From contig JAFYYG010000028.1 of the NCBI GenBank assembly GCA_017557625.1, positions 1 to 64,000 of the forward strand: a stretch of 64,000 bases of DNA, written 5' to 3'. Source of the DNA: Muribaculaceae bacterium (GTDB lineage Bacteria > Bacteroidota > Bacteroidia > Bacteroidales > Muribaculaceae). The notes beneath the pieces were generated by a model. That model did not search any database. It was not told the origin of the DNA and was given only the letters and a program-made list of their open reading frames with translations. This document shows, piece after piece, positions 16,823 through 23,937 of this stretch; positions within the stretch are counted from its first letter, which is position 1; each line of letters begins with the position of its first letter. The translations under genes were made by a program, and so were the position numbers.

Positions 16823-18691
16823 ATGAATACACGGTTGTTTTTTAGGTCTATTTTAATCCTCGCTTTTTTGTTGGTGGCGAGCACCAGCATGGCGCAGAAG
16901 TTTGCGATTCTTAGCGACATACATGTCACTCCTGGTAATGCCAATGAGGGCAAGCTGAAGGAGGCGGTAGTTGAAATCAACGCGAGCGATGTGGATGCAG
17001 TGATTGTCAGTGGCGACCTCACCAATGAGGGCAGCGACGAGCAGTTATTGAATGTGAGATCGATTCTTGACGGCATCACCAAACCACTCTATGTCATACC
17101 AGGAAATCACGAGAATAACTGGAGCCAGAGCGCATGCAAGACGTTTAACGACCTTTGGGGCGATGACCGTTTTGTGTTCACATTGGGTAAACTCGTAGTA
17201 ATCGGCATGAATTGTGGTCCGTTTATGAAGATGGGCGACGGTCACATCAAGCAGGAAGACCTCATCTGGCTCGATAAAACTCTTAGCGAGATTGTGAAGC
17301 CTGGCATGAAGGTGCTGAGCATCAACCATTACCCGCTACTTAGTGACCTCGACAACTGCGATGACTATGTGCGAATTCTACATAAATATCCTTTAATTAC
17401 CCACGTAAACGGGCACTGGCACCGTTGGCGGCAGTATGAGACTGAAGGCATCAGCGGTCTGATGGTGCGCAGCCTTGATATGGGAAATGGAGATTATGGT
17501 TATACCATTATGGATATTGATCTCGACCATAGCTGGATTCATGTGTATAACAAGACCATTGGTCAGCCCTTTGATAGTACTATTGGGCATCCGAATAATA
17601 TATTCTATGCATACAGGATAAATACCGACGATTACTATATTTTAGCATGTAGTCGCACTTTTAATCCAGCCGTGCCTGATGGCTTCAAAGTGGAAAAGGT
17701 TTATGCTGATAATGCCTCGATTTTCACGCGTTTGGGTATTGACAAGGACAATATCTACTTTGGCAACTCTTTAGGTTACTTGCGTGTAATCGACAAGAAG
17801 AAAGCCAAGCTCAAATGGGAATACAAGACCGAGAGTATGCTCTTTGCCCGTCCTGCTGTTGTCGATGATGTGGTAATCCTGCCAACTGGCGACAAGCGTC
17901 TTGTTTGGCTCAACAAGAAAAACGGCAAAGTGTTGAATGAGGTGCAGGCGCAAGGGCCTTATGTCGCTGATGGCGTGATTGCCAACGGTGTGCTTTATCA
18001 GGGTGGTTTCAAGACATTTCAGGCATGGGACGTGAAAGGTAAGAAACTGCTGTGGGAGTACAACGATATTAACAACTACTGCCAAGCAGAACCTTTTGTC
18101 GGAAAGAATGACATAATCTTTGGCGCATGGGACACCAAATTGCGCTCTCTTGACCGCAAGACAGGTGCACTCAATTGGTCATGGGACAATGGCAAGAGCA
18201 ACAATCTTTTTAGTCCTGGTAATGTGGTTCCTGCAGTGACAGGGGATAGGGTAGTGATAGTCGCTCCTGACCGCTATGCTACTGCTCTCGAACGCACTAC
18301 CGGCAAACAGCTGTGGCGTCATCACGACAATGCTGTGAAGGTGCGCGAGAGCTTGGGCTTGAGTGAGGACGGCAAGCGTGCCTATGCTAAGACAATGGAC
18401 GGCACTGTGGTGGCGATGGACACACAAAGTGATGATTATCATCAACTTTGGGACACAGACTGTGGCTATGGCTACGAGCATGCTCCGTGCATTGTACTCG
18501 AGAAGGATGGGTTTATCTATGCTGGCTCGCGTCGCGGTATGCTTGCTGTGCTCGACGCTGCCACAGGCAAGCTGTTGTTCAATTACAAAATGGGCAGTAG
18601 CGAAGTCAACGGCTTTGATGTTGACCCCACAACAGGCGATATCTATTGTTCGCTTATTGAGGGCACCATTTGGAGAATATCTCGCAGATAA
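16823..18691 (+). CDS. exported metallophosphoesterase fused to PQQ-like beta-propeller
   Basis: A 622-residue exported protein. Residues 1-23 are a signal peptide ending TSMAQ. Residues about 24-260 are a calcineurin-like metallophosphoesterase with all metal motifs: LSDIHVTP, VSGDLTNEG, IPGNHENNW, SINHYPLL and VNGHWHRW. From about 300 to the end are PQQ/quinoprotein-like propeller repeats (YFGNSLGYLRVIDKKKAKLK, GVLYQGGFKTFQAWDVKGKK, GFIYAGSRRGMLAVLDAATG, and others), which usually bind partners or act as scaffolds. The substrate is unknown. I start at ATG 16823 because the signal peptide begins there; 16769 would put it internal. It ends at a bidirectional terminator shared with the convergent DUF3857 gene. 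Confidence 0.85.
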   Translation: MNTRLFFRSILILAFLLVASTSMAQKFAILSDIHVTPGNANEGKLKEAVVEINASDVDAVIVSGDLTNEGSDEQLLNVRSILDGITKPLYVIPGNHENNWSQSACKTFNDLWGDDRFVFTLGKLVVIGMNCGPFMKMGDGHIKQEDLIWLDKTLSEIVKPGMKVLSINHYPLLSDLDNCDDYVRILHKYPLITHVNGHWHRWRQYETEGISGLMVRSLDMGNGDYGYTIMDIDLDHSWIHVYNKTIGQPFDSTIGHPNNIFYAYRINTDDYYILACSRTFNPAVPDGFKVEKVYADNASIFTRLGIDKDNIYFGNSLGYLRVIDKKKAKLKWEYKTESMLFARPAVVDDVVILPTGDKRLVWLNKKNGKVLNEVQAQGPYVADGVIANGVLYQGGFKTFQAWDVKGKKLLWEYNDINNYCQAEPFVGKNDIIFGAWDTKLRSLDRKTGALNWSWDNGKSNNLFSPGNVVPAVTGDRVVIVAPDRYATALERTTGKQLWRHHDNAVKVRESLGLSEDGKRAYAKTMDGTVVAMDTQSDDYHQLWDTDCGYGYEHAPCIVLEKDGFIYAGSRRGMLAVLDAATGKLLFNYKMGSSEVNGFDVDPTTGDIYCSLIEGTIWRISRR

Positions 18692-18716
18692 AAGAATGAT
18701 TTATAATTAAATACTA

Positions 18717-18756
18717 AAAATGAGACAATCGGGGTCAGACCCCGATTGTCTCATTT
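18717..18756. terminator. bidirectional terminator overlapping the DUF3857 stop codon
   Basis: An 18-base perfect inverted repeat (left arm AAATGAGACAATCGGGGT ending about 18735, right arm its complement from about 18739) with a 3-base loop and T-runs on both sides. The right arm contains the TGA stop codon of the minus-strand gene (18751-18753). Confidence 0.9.
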
Positions 18757-20757
18757 TTTCTTGATGACGAACGGCTCTTTGCTCTGCTTGGTTATTCTGT
18801 CAACGAGGTTTTTTATTCCCTTGTAGTCTCGTTTGTTGAAGACCAGTCGTTTTATTGAGAGTTTGGTTGAGACATTGACGGTATTTCCCTTAATGCTTGG
18901 TGTGATTGACATTACGATTGTGTTGTCGCTGGTGTTCAGTGAAATAGGTGCCGGCATATCGGCTACTTCCCAACCGTCGGGGATGGTGAGTGCGATGTCG
19001 ATGGTCTCATCCACTTTTGTTGGGAACTCGATGGGGTTGTAGCGTGTGTCGCTTTTGAATAGCTTTTCGTCAATAAAGGGAACAATGAGTTGTGGCAAAG
19101 TGATTACGCCATCTTTGCAGTTGAGCAAGCAAGTGAAATCAATGATTTCGGCAACAGGTTTCTCTATGTCATCAACGCCCTGTGTATTATAGTTGGTCAC
19201 AGTTATTTGCGATGATTGGAGTTTCTTGTTGGGGCATTTCTCGCCTCGATTTTTTATTGCTTTTCTCATCTGTTCGGCAGCTTTGTCATTATAGGTGCTG
19301 ACGCAGGTTGCGGTGAGCTTGCCGTTTTGGTCGATGTCTCCTGTAATCTTGTGGTTGGTCTGCTCTATGCCTTTATCTTCGAGGTTAATCCATGGTTTGA
19401 TATTATCCTTCTTGATGACTCTTGCTTTGCTGACGAGGAAATTGGTGGGCAGGATGTCGATATTGGCATTCTCTACTGAGCCGTCGAATACTTGAAATTT
19501 ATCTCCCCTGTCAATCACGGCAATCACTGAAGAAATATTCTTCATGGTGGGATGGTTATCGTCAAGAATGTCGCAGTCACGTGTGCTGAGGATTGCGGGA
19601 TAGGCATTTAGGCCGGCATCGTTTAGCATAGCGATGAGCATGAAGTTTATGTCGGCATTGCTGCCGGTGCCGTTCTTGAGAACTTGCGACGGAGTGTTTC
19701 CGAATAGCTCGTACTTTCCGTTCCATTTCACATGCTGCCGCAGCAGTTTCACTGTTGCCAGAATCTTCTCGTCATCGCTTTTCAGATTGGAGATTCCGGC
19801 TTTCTTCATCTCCTTCTTGAGCGGATTGCTAGTTAATAGTTTGCCAAAGTTATTGTGCTTGAGAAGATGCTGGTCAATCTCGTCCCAGGTCATGGAGTAT
19901 TTGTGCTTAGTGTGGCGGGGCAGTAGCTCGGTTTCGATATCTATAATTACCCGTTGGGCATAGACTTGCGGTGAAAAAATGAGAGGTTCACTTTTCAAAG
20001 GAGACAACTTGCGGCCTTCGAATTCGAAATTTACTCCTGAACATTCATACTCCGCTCCTGAGGTCTCAATAACGTAGGTGGGGCGTTTGTCGGTTCGCTG
20101 TTGTGAGATGCGGCTGCTGTTGTATTCATTTCCAATAGTTTGCACATAAAAACCAAACCATTCAGGAATCGAAACCTCATATTTGGTATAAGCCACCGGC
20201 ATATCGCATTGCGCTTCCCAGTCTTTGATTTCACGATAAAGATCGCTGGTGATTGTGTATTCATATTCTATCACCGAACCTGTCCTGGCATCAGGGAAAA
20301 GAAGTGTCATCACCCTTTGTTTCGGGTCAGAGGGTTTAAAGGTGTTGACCATGTCGCTTGTGAGTTCGCTCTTTTCGAGCTGGCCGTTCGTGAGGTTGAA
20401 AGTGGTGCCTTTAAAGTTGCTTACCACCTCTCTGTTGCCTTCCACACCATCATTTACCGTGTAATAGATGTCAACGAATGCGTGTTTAGTGCCTTCGGGC
20501 TTCAGGATTTTAATGCGCCCCTTGACATTATACAGCACTTGCAAGACATCTTTGGTGATGATATATTGCACATCAGTAGTCTTGCAGAGCACCACCGCGT
20601 CGGCATCTGGGTCGGCGTCATAGCTGGTCATTTCTAATTCCTGCTGTGTGGGATGTCCCCATTTGAGATTAGGTTCAGCGACCTGTTGTGCAAAAAGCTT
20701 TGTTGTCGCTAAAAGAGAGGCAAAGAGTATTATTGCAAATGATATTAAATGTCTCAT
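18751..20757 (-). CDS. DUF3857/transglutaminase-like exported protein
   Basis: A 668-residue exported protein with a signal peptide (about 1-23, ending KLFAQ). The N-terminal part is DUF3857 (about 60-260, with FNLTNGQLEKSEL and SVIEYEYTITSDLY), the middle a transglutaminase-like core (about 320-440, VKLLRQHVKWNGKYELFGNT, FMLIAMLNDAGLNAYPAIL), the C-terminal part a DUF3858-like strand domain. The catalytic Cys expected in the core (usually GxC before the helix) is replaced by the segment GTGSNADINFML, so it is probably not an active transglutaminase. This two-domain family is common and uncharacterised in Bacteroidota. Monocistronic, with promoter at 20797. Confidence 0.85.
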   Translation of the reverse strand: MRHLISFAIILFASLLATTKLFAQQVAEPNLKWGHPTQQELEMTSYDADPDADAVVLCKTTDVQYIITKDVLQVLYNVKGRIKILKPEGTKHAFVDIYYTVNDGVEGNREVVSNFKGTTFNLTNGQLEKSELTSDMVNTFKPSDPKQRVMTLLFPDARTGSVIEYEYTITSDLYREIKDWEAQCDMPVAYTKYEVSIPEWFGFYVQTIGNEYNSSRISQQRTDKRPTYVIETSGAEYECSGVNFEFEGRKLSPLKSEPLIFSPQVYAQRVIIDIETELLPRHTKHKYSMTWDEIDQHLLKHNNFGKLLTSNPLKKEMKKAGISNLKSDDEKILATVKLLRQHVKWNGKYELFGNTPSQVLKNGTGSNADINFMLIAMLNDAGLNAYPAILSTRDCDILDDNHPTMKNISSVIAVIDRGDKFQVFDGSVENANIDILPTNFLVSKARVIKKDNIKPWINLEDKGIEQTNHKITGDIDQNGKLTATCVSTYNDKAAEQMRKAIKNRGEKCPNKKLQSSQITVTNYNTQGVDDIEKPVAEIIDFTCLLNCKDGVITLPQLIVPFIDEKLFKSDTRYNPIEFPTKVDETIDIALTIPDGWEVADMPAPISLNTSDNTIVMSITPSIKGNTVNVSTKLSIKRLVFNKRDYKGIKNLVDRITKQSKEPFVIKKK

Positions 20758-20796
20758 ACTTAAAACTAAATAAATGCTTGCGGATTATGTTTGTTG

Positions 20797-20804
20797 CAAA
20801 GGTA
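20797..20804 (-). promoter_or_regulatory. -7 element (TACCTTTG) for the DUF3857 gene
   Basis: Plus-strand CAAAGGTA; a TTG lies about 18 bases upstream near the hemW stop codon. The ATG is 40 bases downstream. Confidence 0.7.
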
Positions 20805-20829
20805 AACATTTTTTCCGATATGCAATAAG

Positions 20830-22023
20830 TTATCCCCACATAAGATTTCTAATTATGTTGTCGCTCATCATCACGCCTTGTGGAGTGATGGTAATAGTGT
20901 TCTTGTGAATTTTCAATAGTCCTTGCTCTATGAACGGCTGGGCTTGTTTGAGCAGATGGTTATATGCGCTGTCGCCATAGTGTTTAGATATGAGATTTGT
21001 GTCGAGACCATCGCTGGTGCGCAGTCTCAACATCACTTCCTCGTCATATCGCTCCCACCACTCAAGATTTTCCTCGATGAAAGCTGGTGTGCCATTGCTT
21101 AGTTTCGCGATATATTCCTTAATGCTTGACGGATTGTAGCGTCGTGTGGTACCGTCGAAGCTATGTGCGGCGGCGCCGAGGCCTAAATAGGGTGCGAAGT
21201 TCCAGTAGCTGGAGTTGTGGCGCGAGCGGAAACCGGGGCGGGCGAAGTTTGAGATTTCGTAGTGCTCAAAATCAGCATCTTTGAGCATTTCAACAAGCAT
21301 GTTGTGCATTGCAATGCAGTCGTCGTCACTCACCTCATTCACCTTGCCGTGTTCGCGCATCACCCACAGCCGAGTGCCTTTTTCGTAGCTCAAGCAATAG
21401 GCTGAAATGTGCTGAACGTTAAGGTCTATCGCCTGCTCCACATTGTGTCGCCATGAGTCAAGCGACTGATCTGGAAGGCCGTATATGAGATCAATGCTCA
21501 CGTTGTTGATTCCCGCATCTTTGATGGCTTGCACGGCATCGATGGCCTGCCGTGCCGTGTGGCGACGATTGATGGCTCGCAGTTCGCTGTCGTTGAAGCT
21601 TTGCACTCCCATGCTCACGCGGTTCACTCCCAACTGCCGTAGTTCCTCAACATATTCACGGTTTACATCATCGGGGTTTACCTCGATTGTGAATTCCTCC
21701 ACATGGCTAAGATCGAAAATGTCGTTAAGGCCGGTGATTAGGGTTGTTAAGAGATTTATAGGCATCACCGACGGCGTGCCGCCGCCGAGGTAGAGGGTAG
21801 TGAAATGTGGGATTATGCGCTGGGTTGTTAAACTCTCCCTAGGTTCTGCGGACAAGGCAGGCCTTGTCTCTACAAAGAGGGAACAAATTTCTTCTTGCCT
21901 CAACTTTGCCTCATGGAGCAGCGCGTGCACATATTGCTTCATCGTCTCCACCTGTGGGGTGGAATAGAAATCGCAATAGATGCACTTGCTCTTACAATAA
22001 GGGATGTGGATGTAGAGGCCCAA
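20830..22023 (-). CDS. hemW: HemW-type radical SAM protein, with repeat-derived insertion
   Basis: A 397-residue cytosolic radical-SAM protein of the HemW family (often annotated oxygen-independent coproporphyrinogen III oxidase-like; HemW proteins are heme chaperones). The 4Fe-4S motif is C-x3-C-x2-C in IPYCKSKCIYCDFYS (Cys 9, 13, 16), followed by LYLGGGTPSV and the HemN C-terminal domain. Between about residues 45 and 70 there is a segment EICSLFVETRPALSAEPRES that I do not expect in the family; it is encoded by a copy of the dispersed palindromic element (21849-21873) inserted in frame. All other motifs are intact. Minus strand, downstream of adk. Confidence 0.9.
   Translation of the reverse strand: MGLYIHIPYCKSKCIYCDFYSTPQVETMKQYVHALLHEAKLRQEEICSLFVETRPALSAEPRESLTTQRIIPHFTTLYLGGGTPSVMPINLLTTLITGLNDIFDLSHVEEFTIEVNPDDVNREYVEELRQLGVNRVSMGVQSFNDSELRAINRRHTARQAIDAVQAIKDAGINNVSIDLIYGLPDQSLDSWRHNVEQAIDLNVQHISAYCLSYEKGTRLWVMREHGKVNEVSDDDCIAMHNMLVEMLKDADFEHYEISNFARPGFRSRHNSSYWNFAPYLGLGAAAHSFDGTTRRYNPSSIKEYIAKLSNGTPAFIEENLEWWERYDEEVMLRLRTSDGLDTNLISKHYGDSAYNHLLKQAQPFIEQGLLKIHKNTITITPQGVMMSDNIIRNLMWG
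21849..21873. repeat. palindromic element (copy 2), in frame inside hemW
   Basis: CGGACAAGGCAGGCC then TTGTCTCTAC, i.e. on the minus strand GTAGAGACAAGGC CT GCCTTGTCCG. Both stem arms have changed relative to the other copies (GACGAGGC/GCCTCGTC to GACAAGGC/GCCTTGTC), keeping pairing. Confidence 0.8.
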
Positions 22024-22025
22024 AT

Positions 22026-22102
22026 AAGTGTTGAGTTTTGTGTGTCAAGTGTTAAGTAGGGACGAGGCCTGCCTCGTCCGTTATGTGTTATGTGTTAAGT
22101 GT
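22026..22102. repeat. heptanucleotide array with palindromic element (copy 3) in phase
   Basis: Eleven consecutive 7-base units: AAGTGTT, GAGTTTT, GTGTGTC, AAGTGTT, AAGTAGG, GACGAGG, CCTGCCT, CGTCCGT, TATGTGT, TATGTGT, TAAGTGT. Units five to eight form the 25-base palindrome (22056-22080), so palindrome and array share one frame. Confidence 0.88.
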
Positions 22103-22121
22103 CATAGATGTCGTTTAGTTG

Positions 22122-22156
22122 CTTAACACTTAAAACTTTACGCTTAACACTTAAGC
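22122..22156. repeat. heptanucleotide array at the adk stop codon
   Basis: Five units CTTAACA, CTTAAAA, CTTTACG, CTTAACA, CTTAAGC, the reverse complement of the AAGTGTT-type word on the other side of the hemW-adk gap. The last unit overlaps the adk stop codon (22151-22153). Confidence 0.8.
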
Positions 22157-22732
22157 GTTGATACTGTCGATAGCGGCTCTGATGTCCTCAAAGATGCCGT
22201 CGATGGTGCCAATGCCCTTAATGGCGCGATACAGGCCTTTTTCTTTGTAGAACTCCTGTAAAGGAGATGTCTGGTTGTGATAAACGTCGAGGCGTTTCTT
22301 AATGGTCTCCTCATTGTCGTCGCTGCGTCCGCTCATCTGTCCGCGCTTGACGAGGCGGTCGATGAGTTCCTGTTCGGGAACCTCAAGTCCCACGACGGAG
22401 CTCACGCTTGTGCCACGCTCGTTGAGCAGAGTCTCTAATGCCTCGGCCTGAGGAATTGTGCGAGGGAAGCCGTCGAAAATGACTCCATTCTGCGCCAGTT
22501 CCTTGTTGTCGTCGATAACTTGCGCAAGGATGCCGATCATCAATTCGTCGGGGATAAGTTGTCCCTGGTCGATAAACTCCTTGGCGGTCTTGCCGAGTTC
22601 TGTGCCGCGGCGTATATGGTCGCGCAGCACGTCGCCGGTGGAGATGTGGAACAACTGGTAGTGATTAATCAAGTTCTCGCTCTGTGTGCCCTTGCCCGAG
22701 CCTGGAGCACCGAATATTACGATATTAAGCAT
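22151..22732 (-). CDS. adk: adenylate kinase
   Basis: A 193-residue cytosolic kinase that interconverts ATP + AMP and 2 ADP. P-loop GAPGSGKGTQ at residues 8-17, AMP-binding STGDVLRDHIRRG, GFPRT and the short LID with GRSDDNEETIKKRL; the family's short-LID form, without zinc Cys. Length is normal. It follows hpt on the same strand (30-base gap), so hpt-adk is a probable purine-salvage pair. The stop codon overlaps a heptad array. Confidence 0.97.
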   Translation of the reverse strand: MLNIVIFGAPGSGKGTQSENLINHYQLFHISTGDVLRDHIRRGTELGKTAKEFIDQGQLIPDELMIGILAQVIDDNKELAQNGVIFDGFPRTIPQAEALETLLNERGTSVSSVVGLEVPEQELIDRLVKRGQMSGRSDDNEETIKKRLDVYHNQTSPLQEFYKEKGLYRAIKGIGTIDGIFEDIRAAIDSINA

Positions 22733-22762
22733 GATTTTTAGGGTTTTTATAAGTAAATGTCT

Positions 22763-23308
22763 TTAGTTGTCTTTTTTGAGTACATAGATGTCGCTCAGTC
22801 CTCTTGCCTGCCCGTCAAGGTCGAGTCCGTATCCCAAGATGAATTTAGAGGGAATCTCAAACCCTATATAATCAGGTTTTTTTCCGCATTTCTGGGAGTC
22901 GGGTTTATAGAGCAGAGACACCATCTTCACGCTGATGGGATAAAGTGCTTCAAGTGTCTTGAGTAGTTCAAGTGCCGTAAAGCCTGTGTCAACGATATCC
23001 TCAATGACAATTACCTCACGTCCTGCGATGTTCTCGGCCAATCCCATCACCTGTTTCATCTCTCCCGAAGAATGTGTGCCGTCATAGGACTTGAAACGGA
23101 TGAACGTTATCTCGCTCTTGGGCATGTCAATGGCGCGATAGAAGTCGGCGGCAAACATAAAAGCGCCGTTTAAGACGCACAGGAAGATTGGGTTTTCACT
23201 CACGCAGTCGCGCTTAACCTCGGCAGCGACACGCTCAACTTGTTTTGCTATCTCCTCTCGGGAGATAAAAGGCTCAAAGGTCAGCCCTTTTATTGTAATG
23301 TCAGCCAT
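22763..23308 (-). CDS. hpt: hypoxanthine phosphoribosyltransferase
   Basis: A 181-residue purine-salvage enzyme forming IMP or GMP from the base and PRPP. The PRPP motif VIVIEDIVDTGFTA (about residues 99-112) and the N-terminal ISREEIAKQVERVA, the flexible-loop region GTHSSGE and the C-terminal YGLDLDGQARGLSDIYVL are standard. I start at MADITIKG (23308), since the upstream in-frame start at 23365 lies beyond the -7 element. Promoter 23336-23343 has a palindrome over its -33 region that is shared with yitT. Followed by adk. Confidence 0.95.
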   Translation of the reverse strand: MADITIKGLTFEPFISREEIAKQVERVAAEVKRDCVSENPIFLCVLNGAFMFAADFYRAIDMPKSEITFIRFKSYDGTHSSGEMKQVMGLAENIAGREVIVIEDIVDTGFTALELLKTLEALYPISVKMVSLLYKPDSQKCGKKPDYIGFEIPSKFILGYGLDLDGQARGLSDIYVLKKDN

Positions 23309-23335
23309 GAGTAGAGATTTTTGAAAAAGTTTGCG

Positions 23336-23343
23336 CAAAATTA
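23336..23343 (-). promoter_or_regulatory. promoter of hpt-adk
   Basis: -7 TAATTTTG (plus-strand CAAAATTA), -33 TTTG (plus-strand CAAA at 23363-23366), spacing 19. Confidence 0.85.
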
Positions 23344-23363
23344 GTGCAAATTGATAGAAATAC

Positions 23364-23391
23364 AAAATGAAAAGCGAAGTTTTTCATTTTT
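23364..23391. promoter_or_regulatory. palindrome over the hpt -33 region
   Basis: AAAATGAAAA, GCGAAG, TTTTTCATTTTT: near-perfect inverted repeat whose left arm includes the -33 bases. A copy with the same loop sits at the same place in the yitT promoter (53950-53979). It may be an operator or a remnant terminator. Confidence 0.6.
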
Positions 23392-23488
23392 CTTTCACGC
23401 TTTCGACCCTTTTAGCATCTTCCGATGCTTTCACGTAAAATAAGCTTTTGGGTGTCTCATTCTGAAAAACAGGAAAAAAACCACAAAA

Positions 23489-23532
23489 ACTGACTGCACT
23501 TTGGGTATATTTGGTCCCAAAGTGCAGTCAGT
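23489..23532 (-). terminator. terminator of the efflux operon
   Basis: A perfect 17-base inverted repeat (ACTGACTGCACTTTGGG at 23489-23505, complement at 23516-23532), then TTTTTG and TTTTTTT on the minus strand; it follows the PG0541-like gene. Confidence 0.92.
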
Positions 23533-23547
23533 AGAGGTAGTAATATA

Positions 23548-23841
23548 CTAAATAGATTTCTCGATGTTCCAAACGAAGGCTCTCAGTCCTAGTTTTGGAG
23601 TGGCAAGGTCCATCTCATGCAACTTCTCGAGCACTGTGTCGACACGGTTGTCCTCCACCACAGTGAGGATGCCCTGCACAAGTGAGGGCCAGGCGTGAGT
23701 GCCGTAGTGCGGGTCGCCAGTGCTGCTTCCTCGCCCCACCACGTCGTTGAATGCCGTGAATCCCCGGCATCCGCTCTTGTAGAGCATCTCCACTATTCTC
23801 TCATAGTAGGCTTGGTCGAAAGATATAAATATTGCTTTCAT
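23548..23841 (-). CDS. PG0541-like, PII-fold transporter-associated protein
   Basis: A 97-residue cytosolic protein, MKAIFISFDQAYYERIVEML then GCRGFTAFNDVVGRGSSTGD. The pattern (N-terminal strand-helix, glycine-rich T-loop-like middle, C-terminal LRAFVWNIE strand) matches the small PII-like proteins that NCBI names PG0541 transporter-associated and that accompany RND efflux genes in Bacteroidales. A role as a ligand-sensing regulator of the pump is inference. It lies 96 bases after the RND permease; two heptad arrays fill that gap. Strong terminator after it. Confidence 0.8.
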   Translation of the reverse strand: MKAIFISFDQAYYERIVEMLYKSGCRGFTAFNDVVGRGSSTGDPHYGTHAWPSLVQGILTVVEDNRVDTVLEKLHEMDLATPKLGLRAFVWNIEKSI

Positions 23842-23850
23842 ATTTCTGTA

Positions 23851-23885
23851 AGTGTTTAGTGTTTAGAGTTTAGTGTTTAGAGGGG
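23851..23885. repeat. heptanucleotide array, AGTGTTT type, before PG0541-like gene
   Basis: Five units AGTGTTT, AGTGTTT, AGAGTTT, AGTGTTT, AGAGGGG. It lies 9 bases upstream of the ATG at 23841. Confidence 0.85.
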
Positions 23886-23907
23886 ATGGTTGAGAGATTG
23901 AAAACAA

Positions 23908-23935
23908 AAAACTCAAAACTGATAACTAAAAATAT
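23908..23935. repeat. heptanucleotide array after the RND permease gene
   Basis: Four units AAAACTC, AAAACTG, ATAACTA, AAAATAT, ending two bases before the permease stop codon at 23938. Confidence 0.65.
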
Positions 23936-23937
23936 AA

